A stretch of 64,000 bases of DNA from Sulfurimonas xiamenensis. GTDB lineage: Bacteria; Campylobacterota; Campylobacteria; Campylobacterales; Sulfurimonadaceae. This document shows positions 54,278 to 63,225 of this stretch, one piece after another (the stretch's first letter is position 1; the number at the start of each line of letters is the position of its first letter). The notes below the pieces were generated by a model. It was not told the origin of the DNA and did not search any database. It was given only the letters and a program-made list of their open reading frames with translations. The stretch covers positions 1-64,000 of the forward strand of contig NZ_CP041166.1 of NCBI RefSeq assembly GCF_009258045.1, given 5' to 3'. Position numbers and translations under genes: made by a program.

Positions 54278-55726
54278 TTATGTATTTAGATTTTTAAAAA
54301 ATCCTATACCATCTGAAGTAAGTACCCGAATTACATTTGTAGAGCCGCTTACTCCCATAGGACTTCCTGCTGTAAGAATATATGTTTTTTTCTCATCTAA
54401 AATACTCTTTTTTAACCCTTTGTTTATAACATCTTTAAGAGTTTGGCTGATAGAGCTTTTTTTAATGCTAAAAGCGGGAACAACGCCCCATGAAAGAGTA
54501 AGTTGTCTATGCACTTTATCATTATGGGTAATAGCATAAATAGGTTTGCTTGGACGATATTTTGCTAATTCTCTTGCAGAATTACCGGAGTTTGTAAGAG
54601 AGATAAGAGCTGCTGCATTCAAATCTTTTGAGAGTCTGACGGCTGATTCATCTATTGCAGTTGTAATTTCCTTATGTTTGTGTTCATAAAATTTATGATA
54701 AGGATACTCTTTTTCCGCCTCTTTTATAGTTTCATACATTGTTTTAACTGCCAAAACCGGGTAGTCACCAATTGCACTCTCTTCAGAGAGCATAACAGCA
54801 TCAGTCCCATCTAAGACGGCATTTGCAATGTCGCTTATCTCAGCTCTTGAGGCTCTTTGACTCTTTGTCATAGAGAGCAGCATCTGGGTTGCAGTGATAA
54901 CAGGTTTTGAAACTTCATTCGCTTTTTTAATAAGCATTTTTTGTATATTTGGAACTTCATAAAATGGTACTTCAATGCCCAAATCTCCGCGTGCAACCAT
55001 AAGACCGTCACTTACTCTTAAGATATCATCTATATTCTCAATTGCATCAAATTTTTCAATTTTTGCAATAAGCATCTGTTTTCCACCGTGTTCATCCACA
55101 ATTTTTCTTGCATTAAGCATATCTTGGGCATTTTGTACGAAAGAGATAGCCATAAAATCAACACCGTTTTTAACGCCCCATGCTATATCTTTTCTGTCTT
55201 TTGGCGTTAAAACATCGATATTAATATAGCTGTTTGGAAAATTAACTCCCTTTTTACTGCTTAAAATACCGTCATTTTCTATGGTTGTAAAAACAGAGCC
55301 GTTTTTGATCTCAGTGACTTTGGCACGAATAATGCCATCATACAGATAAATAAATTGACCAATATGCAGCTTCTGTAAAATCTCTTTTTTGTTTAGGGTT
55401 AATCTATAGTGGGCATCTTCTACTCTGCAGCCTACAATATCTTCTTGGGTAAATTCTAAAATATCTCCGCTTCGTAGTTCAAAACTTTGCTTAAGTTCCC
55501 CTACACGAATCTTTGGGCCACTAATATCCTGTAGGACTCCAACAATTAAGCCTGTTTTTTTTATGGCTTCTCTGATGTGTTTAAGTACCATTTTATGGTA
55601 TGCATAATCTCCATGGGAAAAATTGAGTCTAAAAACATTTACACCGGCTCTTATAAGTTCTTCAAGTTTTTCTGTACTATCACAAGAAGGACCTACAGTT
55701 GCTACTATTTTTGTTCTTTTTTTCAT
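54278..55726 (-). CDS. pyk: Pyruvate kinase
   Basis: Pyk turns PEP and ADP into pyruvate and ATP. The 482-residue protein has TKIVATVGPSCDS at the start, the FRLNFSHGDY motif, the B domain (about 70-165), and the active-site helix IEKFDAIENIDDILRVSDG with VARGDLGIEVPF and ATQMLLSM. The C-terminal domain with GNSARELAKYRPSKPIYAIT is complete. An AAGG site precedes the ATG. ppsA follows after 54 bp. Their joint presence allows both directions of PEP/pyruvate exchange, so opposite regulation would be expected. Confidence 0.95.
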   Translation of the reverse strand: MKKRTKIVATVGPSCDSTEKLEELIRAGVNVFRLNFSHGDYAYHKMVLKHIREAIKKTGLIVGVLQDISGPKIRVGELKQSFELRSGDILEFTQEDIVGCRVEDAHYRLTLNKKEILQKLHIGQFIYLYDGIIRAKVTEIKNGSVFTTIENDGILSSKKGVNFPNSYINIDVLTPKDRKDIAWGVKNGVDFMAISFVQNAQDMLNARKIVDEHGGKQMLIAKIEKFDAIENIDDILRVSDGLMVARGDLGIEVPFYEVPNIQKMLIKKANEVSKPVITATQMLLSMTKSQRASRAEISDIANAVLDGTDAVMLSEESAIGDYPVLAVKTMYETIKEAEKEYPYHKFYEHKHKEITTAIDESAVRLSKDLNAAALISLTNSGNSARELAKYRPSKPIYAITHNDKVHRQLTLSWGVVPAFSIKKSSISQTLKDVINKGLKKSILDEKKTYILTAGSPMGVSGSTNVIRVLTSDGIGFFKNLNT

Positions 55727-55772
55727 AAAAGGAACCTTTTTATGCAGATTTTTTATATGATATCAAAAAAGT

Positions 55773-57002
55773 TTAAAGGTTATCCTGTCTAGGGTCAAGG
55801 TGTGGAAACTCTGCTCCCGCGACACTTGGCATATTTACAAAAACACTCATATCCTCATCAGCTACTCTTTCACTTGAGAGTGAGTAAAATCCTAAAAACA
55901 AGCTTAGAATTAAAAAAGATAAAAAGATAAAATGATCAAAAAAATATGATCCCAAACCAATTATAAGAGGGGATGCAAAAGAGCCCAAACCATAAGCAAA
56001 AAGGAGTGTTCTGCTTATTTCAAGTATATTTTTGTTTTCATCAACAATATCATTTGCTCTTGCTACAGCTAAGGGGTAGAGACAAAATATGCCAAAACCC
56101 AGAAGTGCCCCAAAGAGATAAAAAAGAGACTCATGATAGGGGGCTAAAATAAAGCAAACAGAGACAAAAGCGATAAAAAAACTGCTATATGCAATAACCT
56201 TTCTTCTTCCAAGCCTATCAGATAGCATTCCAATTGGCCACTGAGAGATCAATCCGCCTATAAGTGCAACGGTCATAAAGATAGAGACTATCTCAATTGA
56301 GTTAAAATTTTCAACTATATATACCGGTATCATAGTAAAAAAACCTCCGACAAAAAACCCTCCTATAAAACTGCTGGCAAGCGCAAGAGGGGCAATGTTA
56401 AATATTTTTGGTAGACTGTATCTTTCAAAGGGTTGCAAAATAGGCTCTTTTATCTTTGTCATAGAGATAAAAACAATAGAAAAAAGAACCAAAATGGAAC
56501 CCATGATAAAAAAGATATGACTCTCTTTTTCTCCAATATTAAGGATTAACTGACCGATAGCTGTTGCCAAATAAAATATGATAGTATAAACAGCAAGAAT
56601 TTTTCCTCTATGCGATTCAGTGCTTTTTTCATTAAGCCAACTCTCTAAAATAATAAGTAGTCCATAATAGGCAAAACCCGAGAGAAGTCTAAGAACAGCC
56701 CAAAATATTTCATTGAAATAAAGACTATGTCCTAAAAATCCTATAATCATAACAGAAGCAAAAGTGGCAAAACTTCTTATATGTCCGACTGTTGCAATAA
56801 TCTTTTGGCTAAAGATAGAAGCACCGATAGCTCCTAGAAAAAATGCGGCATTTATAACGCCTATTGCTATATTGCTAGAGTCGCTCTCTTTGAGATAAAC
56901 TCCGATAAAAGTTAAAATCATTCCATAGCCTACAGCTAAAAAAGCTATAGCAAAAAAGAGGGATGATATGGGAATAATTGAGAATCTGTCTTTGGAAGTC
57001 AT
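55773..57002 (-). CDS. MFS transporter (YcaD-like)
   Basis: The 409-residue protein has 12 predicted helices and the MFS motif GMLSDRLGRRKVIAY in loop 6-7, with RGKILAVYTI in the first half. The layout resembles YcaD-type permeases. Substrate is unknown. On the minus strand TAAAAT lies seven bases before the ATG, with no ribosome site, a possible leaderless start. The tail is acidic. It is 15 bp from the aldo/keto reductase gene, so the two may share an operon. Confidence 0.82.
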   Translation of the reverse strand: MTSKDRFSIIPISSLFFAIAFLAVGYGMILTFIGVYLKESDSSNIAIGVINAAFFLGAIGASIFSQKIIATVGHIRSFATFASVMIIGFLGHSLYFNEIFWAVLRLLSGFAYYGLLIILESWLNEKSTESHRGKILAVYTIIFYLATAIGQLILNIGEKESHIFFIMGSILVLFSIVFISMTKIKEPILQPFERYSLPKIFNIAPLALASSFIGGFFVGGFFTMIPVYIVENFNSIEIVSIFMTVALIGGLISQWPIGMLSDRLGRRKVIAYSSFFIAFVSVCFILAPYHESLFYLFGALLGFGIFCLYPLAVARANDIVDENKNILEISRTLLFAYGLGSFASPLIIGLGSYFFDHFIFLSFLILSLFLGFYSLSSERVADEDMSVFVNMPSVAGAEFPHLDPRQDNL

Positions 57003-57017
57003 ATTTGATATTTTACA

Positions 57018-58037
57018 CTATCCCATCGGATAGAGTATCTCCTGATGCACAGCATCGCATGCTTTAAGAATTTCATCGCTTAAAACAAGATCCATTGCAG
57101 CCAAAGATGCATCTAACTGCGCCGCGTTTGTAGCGCCTATTATTGTAGAAGCAACAAAGTCAAACTGTTTTGACCATGCGATAGCCAGCGTTACAGGGTG
57201 AATCTCGTGATCATATGCTATTTTTAGATATTTTTGTGTTGAAGCGAGTGTTTTGTCGTTCATAAATCTTTGTGCCATAACACGCTGACGCTTATTTGGA
57301 GATTGTAGATATTCGCTAAAACGACCTTGCATATCCGCATTTTGATTGTACTTACCGCTAAGAACTCCACCAGCAAGCGGTGAATAGGAGAGGAGTGAAA
57401 TTTGTTCTTTTTTTGCTACTGCTGCAAGCTCATCTAAAAAGCGTCTGTTTAAAAGTGAAAAGTTGTTTTGAATCGATTCAAATCTTGCATACCCCTTTGC
57501 TTCTGATGTCATTAACGCTTTTGTAGTCCCATAAGCGGTATCATTGGAAGTTCCTATATAACGAACTTTCCCCTCTTGCACAAGTTTGTCAAATGCTTTT
57601 AAGCTCTCCTCAATCGGTACTATAGTGTCTGGCCAATGCATCTGATAAAGATCTATATAATCAGTTTTTAATCTTTTTAAACTTCCCTCAACCGCTCTTT
57701 GGATGTGAAAACTGTCAATTGCCGTAAGCCCGTGTCTTACAGGTGGAACATACCATCCTGAAGCCGCTCCCGCAACTTTTGTTGCTAAAATAATGCTCTC
57801 TCTTGGTTTGGTTTTTAACCATTTGCCTATTATCTCTTCGGTTATTCCAGCAAGTTTTGCAGTCGGAGGAACGGGATAGAGTTCTGCTGTGTCATAAAAG
57901 TTCACACCGGCTTCGTAGGCTTTATCCATGATCTCAAAAGCCTCTTTTTGGCTGGGTGTTTGTGTTCCAAATGTCATTGTCCCCATGCAGATAGGGCTTA
58001 CTCTTAAGCCGCTTTTGCCTATATACCTATATGTCAT
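57018..58037 (-). CDS. Aldo/keto reductase
   Basis: The 339-residue NADPH-dependent oxidoreductase has the TIM-barrel motif order of the family: MTFGTQTP, the catalytic Asp/Tyr in NFYDTAELYP, Lys in ILATKVAG, then YIDLYQMHWPD and IIGATNAAQLDASL near the NADP site. It is Tas-like in length and sequence (VPPTAKLAGITEEIIG). The natural substrate is unknown. An AAGGAC site lies upstream of the ATG. The gene precedes the MFS gene, with 15 bp between. Confidence 0.88.
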   Translation of the reverse strand: MTYRYIGKSGLRVSPICMGTMTFGTQTPSQKEAFEIMDKAYEAGVNFYDTAELYPVPPTAKLAGITEEIIGKWLKTKPRESIILATKVAGAASGWYVPPVRHGLTAIDSFHIQRAVEGSLKRLKTDYIDLYQMHWPDTIVPIEESLKAFDKLVQEGKVRYIGTSNDTAYGTTKALMTSEAKGYARFESIQNNFSLLNRRFLDELAAVAKKEQISLLSYSPLAGGVLSGKYNQNADMQGRFSEYLQSPNKRQRVMAQRFMNDKTLASTQKYLKIAYDHEIHPVTLAIAWSKQFDFVASTIIGATNAAQLDASLAAMDLVLSDEILKACDAVHQEILYPMG

Positions 58038-58064
58038 TTAGTATTGTCCTTCAAAATATTTAAA

Positions 58065-58634
58065 TTATTTTTCACTGTTTTGAAGTTTTTCAAATCCATC
58101 TTTCAATAAAATAGAGACTTGTTTAACGGCATTTTTTAGTACTGTTTCACTATCTTCAGCGCTATCTTTTTGTGTTGTAAAACCTAAGATTTTTGTTTTG
58201 TCTATAAAGAGTTCACTTGTTGTGTTTGCATTGATTTTTTTACTCTCATTATGTGCATAAAGCGCAATAGTCATAGAGAGACGCTCTTTCTCCTCTTTTT
58301 TAAAGATATTTTTCTCAATTATCTCTTGTTCCTGAAAAAGAGAAACTTTAGTCTCTACGAGGTATTCGTTTTCTGATTTTAGAGGCTCAGCTTTTTTGTT
58401 AAAAACATAAAAACAGTTTGTCTCTTTTAGTGAATCAGCAAGAGCTTTTCTGATTTCATCAGGAGATATATTAAATGTTTTTGCACTATTTTGTATCTCG
58501 AGAGTATTTAAATAGAGTGTTGCAGAAGGAGCCGAACACAAACCTCTATTTTCGATATTTAAAACTCTTTTTTTATCGGCACATCCGGCAATAAAGAGAA
58601 TCACAAACAGAGTAAATAAAATTTTTTTCATCAT
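58065..58634 (-). CDS. Lipoprotein of unknown function
   Basis: The 189-residue product has a lipoprotein signal with lipobox FIAGC (Cys at about 19). The mature part is a mix of helices and strands (LNTLEIQNSAKTFNISPDEI, ETKVSLFQEQEIIEKNIFKK), similar in feel to small outer-membrane-assembly or ABC-type lipoproteins. I do not recognise a family. I use the first of two adjacent ATGs, at 58634 with GAGGAG nearby, instead of an ATG 24 bases upstream. It lies 27 bp from the aldo/keto reductase gene. Confidence 0.7.
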   Translation of the reverse strand: MMKKILFTLFVILFIAGCADKKRVLNIENRGLCSAPSATLYLNTLEIQNSAKTFNISPDEIRKALADSLKETNCFYVFNKKAEPLKSENEYLVETKVSLFQEQEIIEKNIFKKEEKERLSMTIALYAHNESKKINANTTSELFIDKTKILGFTTQKDSAEDSETVLKNAVKQVSILLKDGFEKLQNSEK

Positions 58635-58708
58635 AACACATCTCCTCTTTTTATACAAAAGTATAACATATATTTAGACTCGAAACTTAGGCAGTTTTTA
58701 TAAATGAT

Positions 58709-59881
58709 TTATTGATTTTTTAAAAATTCTTCGCTCTGTTTTGCTATCTCAAACTCTTCATCTGTTTTTATAACAAAAATTTTTACTTTACTAGACTCTT
58801 TTGATATTAACGCAGCGTTTTGCCTGTTTGCTTTTTTATCAAGTTCAATTCCAAATATCTCTAAATTTTGTAAAATTTTCTCTCTGATTGTGTATGAATT
58901 TTCTCCGATACCCGCAGTAAATACAAGTGCATCCACTCTGCCGAGTATAGCAGCATAAGCTCCTATGTATTTTTTAACTCTTCTCACCATCATCTCGATT
59001 GCCACTTTAGATAGCTCGTCCTCTCTTTTTTCTATCTCTCTGAGGTCTTTATCTTTGCAGATTCCTAGAAGTCCTGAGTGTTTATTTAAAAGTGCATCTA
59101 CTTCATCTACGCTCATTCCAAGCTCTCTTTGCATATAAAGAGGGATGGCGGGGTCAATGTCTCCGCATCTGCTTCCCATAACAAGCCCTTCCAGCGGGGT
59201 AAAGCCCATAGATGTATCTATACTTAAACCATTTTTGACGGCACATGCGCTTGAGCCGTTTCCAAGATGAAGTGTTATCATATTTAATTTTTTTGCATCC
59301 GTACCCATATTTTTAGCTGTCTCTTTCATTATATAGGAGTGCGAAGTTCCATGAAAACCGTATCTTCTGATTTTGTGTTGTTTATACATCTCATACGGTA
59401 AAGCATAAAGATAAGCCTCTTTGGGCATGGTCTCATGAAATGCCGTATCAAAAACAGCAATTTGTACAACATCGGGAGCTTTTTTTCTGCTTACTAAAAT
59501 TCCCTCCAGATTTGCTCCATTATGAAGCGGTGCAAGCGGTATCAACTCTTTTATCTTCTCTATTACCTCTTCGTCTATAATCGTAACATCTTTAAAATAC
59601 TCTCCGCCATGTACAACTCTGTGCGCTATAGCGTCAAGTACACAAAAATGTTCTACAATCTCATGCTTTTTTAAAAGAGCATTTATCTCTTTTAGTCCTT
59701 CATGATGTGTTTTTATAACAGAAGGTATAACATGTTTGTTAGTGTCATACTTAAATGTTATAGTTGAATTTGTCTCACCTATCTTTTCAACTAAAGCGTG
59801 TGCTAAAACTTTTCCTTGGGGCATAAGAAAGAGTTTGAATTTTATGGAAGAGCTTCCCGAGTTTATGACCGCTATTTTCAT
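58709..59881 (-). CDS. ackA: Acetate kinase
   Basis: AckA converts acetyl phosphate and ADP to acetate and ATP. The 390-residue ASKHA-fold protein shows VINSGSSSIKFKLF at the start, HRVVHGGEYF, the active-site FDTAFHETMP, RRYGFHGTSHSY, HLGNGSSACAV and FTAGIGENSYTIRE. I use the ATG at 59881, which overlaps the pta stop in ATGA; a longer frame upstream lies within pta. It is the second gene of the pta-ackA pair. Confidence 0.96.
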   Translation of the reverse strand: MKIAVINSGSSSIKFKLFLMPQGKVLAHALVEKIGETNSTITFKYDTNKHVIPSVIKTHHEGLKEINALLKKHEIVEHFCVLDAIAHRVVHGGEYFKDVTIIDEEVIEKIKELIPLAPLHNGANLEGILVSRKKAPDVVQIAVFDTAFHETMPKEAYLYALPYEMYKQHKIRRYGFHGTSHSYIMKETAKNMGTDAKKLNMITLHLGNGSSACAVKNGLSIDTSMGFTPLEGLVMGSRCGDIDPAIPLYMQRELGMSVDEVDALLNKHSGLLGICKDKDLREIEKREDELSKVAIEMMVRRVKKYIGAYAAILGRVDALVFTAGIGENSYTIREKILQNLEIFGIELDKKANRQNAALISKESSKVKIFVIKTDEEFEIAKQSEEFLKNQ

Positions 59882-61959
59882 TTTTGCTCCGCTTGAATCG
59901 CCGTAATAAGGATAGTATTTACTATATCTTTTACACTGCATCCGCGGCTTAAATCATTAACCGGTTTTTTGAGTCCTTGCAAAATAGGTCCTATGGCAAT
60001 TGCGCCGCCTGAGCGCTGAAGAGCTTTATATGTATTATTGCCGGTATTTAAATCTGGAAAAACAAAGACACTTGCTTCCCCCGCCACTTCTGAGTTTGGA
60101 AGTTTAAGAGATGCTACACTTTTGTCTATGGCCGCATCATACTGGATAGGTCCGTCAATTTTTAAATCTGGTTGAAGTGATTTTACTATTTGTGCAGCTT
60201 CTCTTACTTTGTCTACATCAGCTCCCTCTCCGCTTTGGCCTGTTGAATATGAGAGCATTGCTACTTTTGGTTCAATTCCAAAAGCGCGAGATGTTTTTGC
60301 ACATGAAATAGCTATTTGAGCAAGCTCTTTAGCATTTGGGTTTTGATTTAGCGCACAATCTCCATAAACTAAAACTTTTGTTTTTAAACACATAAAAAAG
60401 AGGCTTGAAGCTATGCTTACGCCCGGTGAAGTTTTTATAATTTGCAGAGCAGGTCTTATAGTGTCTGCGGTTGTATGAATGGCACCGCTAACCATGCCGT
60501 CGGCGTGTTCTAAATGGACCATCATTGTTGCAAAGTAGTTTATATGGGCCATTGCATCTTTTGCACCTTGAAGACTTAACCCTTTCTCTTTTCTTATACT
60601 ATAAAAAACATCCGCAAACTCTTCTAAAAGCTCAGATGTAAAAGGATTTATTATGGTTGCTTCGCTTAAATTAAGCCCAAATTTTTGTGCACTCTCTTGT
60701 ATCTCATTTTCATCTCCCAGGAGTATGATATCTGCAACATTACGGCGCAGAACTATTTCAGCAGCTCTTAAAATTCTCTCATCACCGCTCTCGGGCAAAA
60801 CAATCTTTTTTCTCTTTTTTGCAGCCATCTCAAAGAGTTTATACTCAAACATTATAGGAGTTATAACTTCGGTTTTTTGTGTTACTATCTTCTCTTCAAT
60901 GACTTTTATATCTATGCTTGCATTAAAAAGTCCAAGAGCCAAAGCTATTTTTCTCTCGCTGTTTACTCTTAATCTAGAGTATACTTGAGTTAATTTTTTT
61001 GCAATTTGATATGTATCTGCTGCAACGGATAAAACGGGAAGATTAAACTCTTTTAGTCCTAAGAGAATCTTTTGTATATTTGGATGGATTTGCGTATCCG
61101 AAGAGAAGATAATTCCACTTATTTTTGGGTACTCTTTTGAGTAAAATGCTGCAATAATTGCTGTAACAATATCTGATCTATCTGCACACAGAACAACCAA
61201 ATCATCTTCTTGCATCTGGTTTAAAAAGTTCTCAATACTTTGTGCGGCTATCTTAAAATTTCTTGTAACTCTGGAGTTGTCATTTGGCGAAAATAGTATC
61301 GGCTTGGCATCAAGCGCTTCTTTTACATCTTCAAGAGTCGGAATATCCAACTCTTTCACCTCTTTTAAAAGATAAATAGCAAAATCATGATTTTTTAATC
61401 TCTTTTTTAATTCAAGATATTTTTTGTCGCTGAGCCTGCTTACAAATGTAGCAAAATGGGTACAGTCGTGCGCACTTATATTTTCATTTTCTATCAATAT
61501 GTTTTCATATATATCTTGCACGGATATCTCTTTTGCACCCAATATATTGATAATGGACGAACCGAAATTTTGTGCCAAAAGCATATTGAAGTCATACTCT
61601 ATAGTAGATGTTAAAGATGAATGTCTGATCCCTTCACAAAGAACAAAATCGTAACTGTTTTCGAGTTTTTTAAACTTTTGTATAAGCTGATTTATCAGCT
61701 CATCCAGGCGTTTTGATGCAATCATATTTTCAACATAGTCTATATCAAAGCCATAAGCATCTTGATACTCCATATCAAGGTTATAGCGCTTTAAAATAAA
61801 GTCAATATCATTATCACGAATATTTTTTGAAAATATGACAGGGCGAAAAAAAGCAACTCTGTGTAGATTTCTTTTAAGTATATCCATCATGCCCATAGAT
61901 ACAAAAAGAGTACCGACATTCTTCTGCCCCGCAGATATGTAAAGTGATTTTATTTTCAT
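59878..61959 (-). CDS. pta: Phosphate acetyltransferase (long form)
   Basis: Pta exchanges acetyl-CoA and acetyl phosphate. The 693-residue long form has an N-terminal AAA_26/dethiobiotin-synthetase-like domain (SLYISAGQKNVGTLFVS), a DRTGG domain at about 210-320, and the catalytic PTA domain in the last 330 residues (KKIVLPESGDERILRAAEIV, MVHLEHADGMVSGAIHTTAD, SSLFFMCLKTKVLVYGDCAL, NSEVAGEASVFVFPDLNTGN). AGG lies before the ATG. ackA overlaps its end by 4 bp. Acetyl-CoA can thus be converted to acetate with ATP gain, or acetate taken up. Confidence 0.95.
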   Translation of the reverse strand: MKIKSLYISAGQKNVGTLFVSMGMMDILKRNLHRVAFFRPVIFSKNIRDNDIDFILKRYNLDMEYQDAYGFDIDYVENMIASKRLDELINQLIQKFKKLENSYDFVLCEGIRHSSLTSTIEYDFNMLLAQNFGSSIINILGAKEISVQDIYENILIENENISAHDCTHFATFVSRLSDKKYLELKKRLKNHDFAIYLLKEVKELDIPTLEDVKEALDAKPILFSPNDNSRVTRNFKIAAQSIENFLNQMQEDDLVVLCADRSDIVTAIIAAFYSKEYPKISGIIFSSDTQIHPNIQKILLGLKEFNLPVLSVAADTYQIAKKLTQVYSRLRVNSERKIALALGLFNASIDIKVIEEKIVTQKTEVITPIMFEYKLFEMAAKKRKKIVLPESGDERILRAAEIVLRRNVADIILLGDENEIQESAQKFGLNLSEATIINPFTSELLEEFADVFYSIRKEKGLSLQGAKDAMAHINYFATMMVHLEHADGMVSGAIHTTADTIRPALQIIKTSPGVSIASSLFFMCLKTKVLVYGDCALNQNPNAKELAQIAISCAKTSRAFGIEPKVAMLSYSTGQSGEGADVDKVREAAQIVKSLQPDLKIDGPIQYDAAIDKSVASLKLPNSEVAGEASVFVFPDLNTGNNTYKALQRSGGAIAIGPILQGLKKPVNDLSRGCSVKDIVNTILITAIQAEQK

Positions 61960-62131
61960 ATATTTACCTAAAAATCAATATGCTAAATCTTAGAATGTTT
62001 TTTGTTAAAAGCTGCTGTAATAGTAACTATAAAAAAATAAAATATAAGAAGTCATTATTAATGTGATATAATTTTATATCTACTAATTGATATGTGTTAT
62101 CAATTTAAAAAATAAAATGCAGAAGTGAATT

Positions 62132-62461
62132 TTGAAAACAATATTACTAATTATAATGATTTGTGCCAGTTTTGTATATGCTGATATAAAAAATGGAATT
62201 TATGTGTATAAAACACACTGTGCGAATTGTCACAGTGTAAAGATGGAAGGAGGGATGGGTAGAGACTTTAATCTGGTTTCGTATGATAGAAGAAAAGAGC
62301 AGATTGTTTCATATATACAAAATCCGTCCATGAATTTTAGAGAGTTTGGCTACTCGGCAAATGCAATGCCAAAAATAGCGCTAGATGAAGAAGATATATA
62401 TGATGTTGCAGAGTATATAGACAGTCTTCAAAAATTTAAAAAATGGATGAAAAAACAGTAG
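62132..62461 (+). CDS. Small periplasmic c-type cytochrome
   Basis: The 109-residue product has a signal peptide (about 1-17, cut near VYA) and one haem site, CANCH (C30, C33, H34). The distal Met is in SANAMPKI, and the tail DVAEYIDSLQKFKKWMKKQ has the class I cytochrome c helix. It likely carries electrons in the periplasm. The start is TTG at 62132; an upstream in-frame ATG meets a stop at once. The downstream GTTAAT/ATTAAC pair with a T-run at about 62463-62501 is a possible terminator. Confidence 0.85.
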   Translation: MKTILLIIMICASFVYADIKNGIYVYKTHCANCHSVKMEGGMGRDFNLVSYDRRKEQIVSYIQNPSMNFREFGYSANAMPKIALDEEDIYDVAEYIDSLQKFKKWMKKQ

Positions 62462-62516
62462 TGGTTAATACTCTTTAGAGGAAATATCATTAACTGTTTT
62501 TTAGTACAATAATATA

Positions 62517-62828
62517 ATGAATTCGAAAAAAATATGGCTGTTTTTACTTTTATTTGCGATAAGTTTCTCAGCAACGCATGATTATGCTTTTGTTGTTTTG
62601 GAAGATAATCACTGCTCCGTAAATAGCTGTATCAGTGAAATTCAGAATGCGTCAAATGAAACAGCAGACACTTTGTGTGAAATTCATGCAGAATATCATG
62701 CGTCATATCTTTTTACAGAAAAATCAGCTTATATTGCAATTATTCAAAAAAGAGATACTCTTTTTAAATACAATAAAATGTTTCTTTCTTTGGACTATTT
62801 CAACTTCTTTAAACCCCCTATAGCATAA
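62517..62828 (+). CDS. Small secreted protein ahead of a metal-efflux-like operon
   Basis: I do not recognise this 103-residue product. It has a signal peptide (about 1-18), then HDYAFVVLEDNHCSVNSCIS with several Cys/His/Asp, LCEIHAEYHASY with His residues, and ends FFKPPIA. The layout, secreted His/Cys then a PP-containing end, echoes the HEVEH proteins, but the sequence is not clearly homologous. It precedes a PepSY-like protein and a TolC/CzcC-type gene, so metal response is plausible. TACAAT ends six bases before the ATG and no ribosome site is present. Confidence 0.65.
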   Translation: MNSKKIWLFLLLFAISFSATHDYAFVVLEDNHCSVNSCISEIQNASNETADTLCEIHAEYHASYLFTEKSAYIAIIQKRDTLFKYNKMFLSLDYFNFFKPPIA

Positions 62829-62901
62829 TCCTTTTTACCAAATACAATTTATAAATTTTAAAATAGATAAGCATGCTCCTATGCATAAAAAAAGGATAAT
62901 T

Positions 62902-63225
62902 ATGAAAATTTTTATATTATGGATGATACCGTTTGTTCTCTTTGCTTCGGGTCAGACTATGAGTGTTTTAGATACTCTATATTTTAACAAAGCAGACAAG
63001 CAGCTTTTTAAACTTAAATATCAACAAAAAGCCAGAATGAATCAACTCTCTAACATAGATAAAGAAGAGGCAAGAGCTATTATAAAAGAGTCAACACAGC
63101 AGGAGACTCAAGGTATCAAACTGACAACATCGGGTAAATATTTGATCTATAGAGCTTCTACAAAGGACTACAACCTTGTTATCAATGCGCTTGATGGCAC
63201 ACTGATGCAGAAGGAGCCTAAGTGA
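62902..63225 (+). CDS. Secreted protein with PepSY-like C-terminal part
   Basis: The 107-residue product has a signal peptide (about 1-16, cut near FASG) and a mature domain with DKEEARAIIKES, then GKYLIYRASTKDYNLVINAL and a final DGTLMQKEPK. This strand-loop-strand shape with IDxxDGxxxxK near the end resembles the PepSY fold, often found with metal-efflux systems. AAGGATAATT lies before the ATG at 62902; an ATG 21 bases earlier has no ribosome site. It overlaps the TolC-like gene by 4 bp (GTGA). Confidence 0.68.
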   Translation: MKIFILWMIPFVLFASGQTMSVLDTLYFNKADKQLFKLKYQQKARMNQLSNIDKEEARAIIKESTQQETQGIKLTTSGKYLIYRASTKDYNLVINALDGTLMQKEPK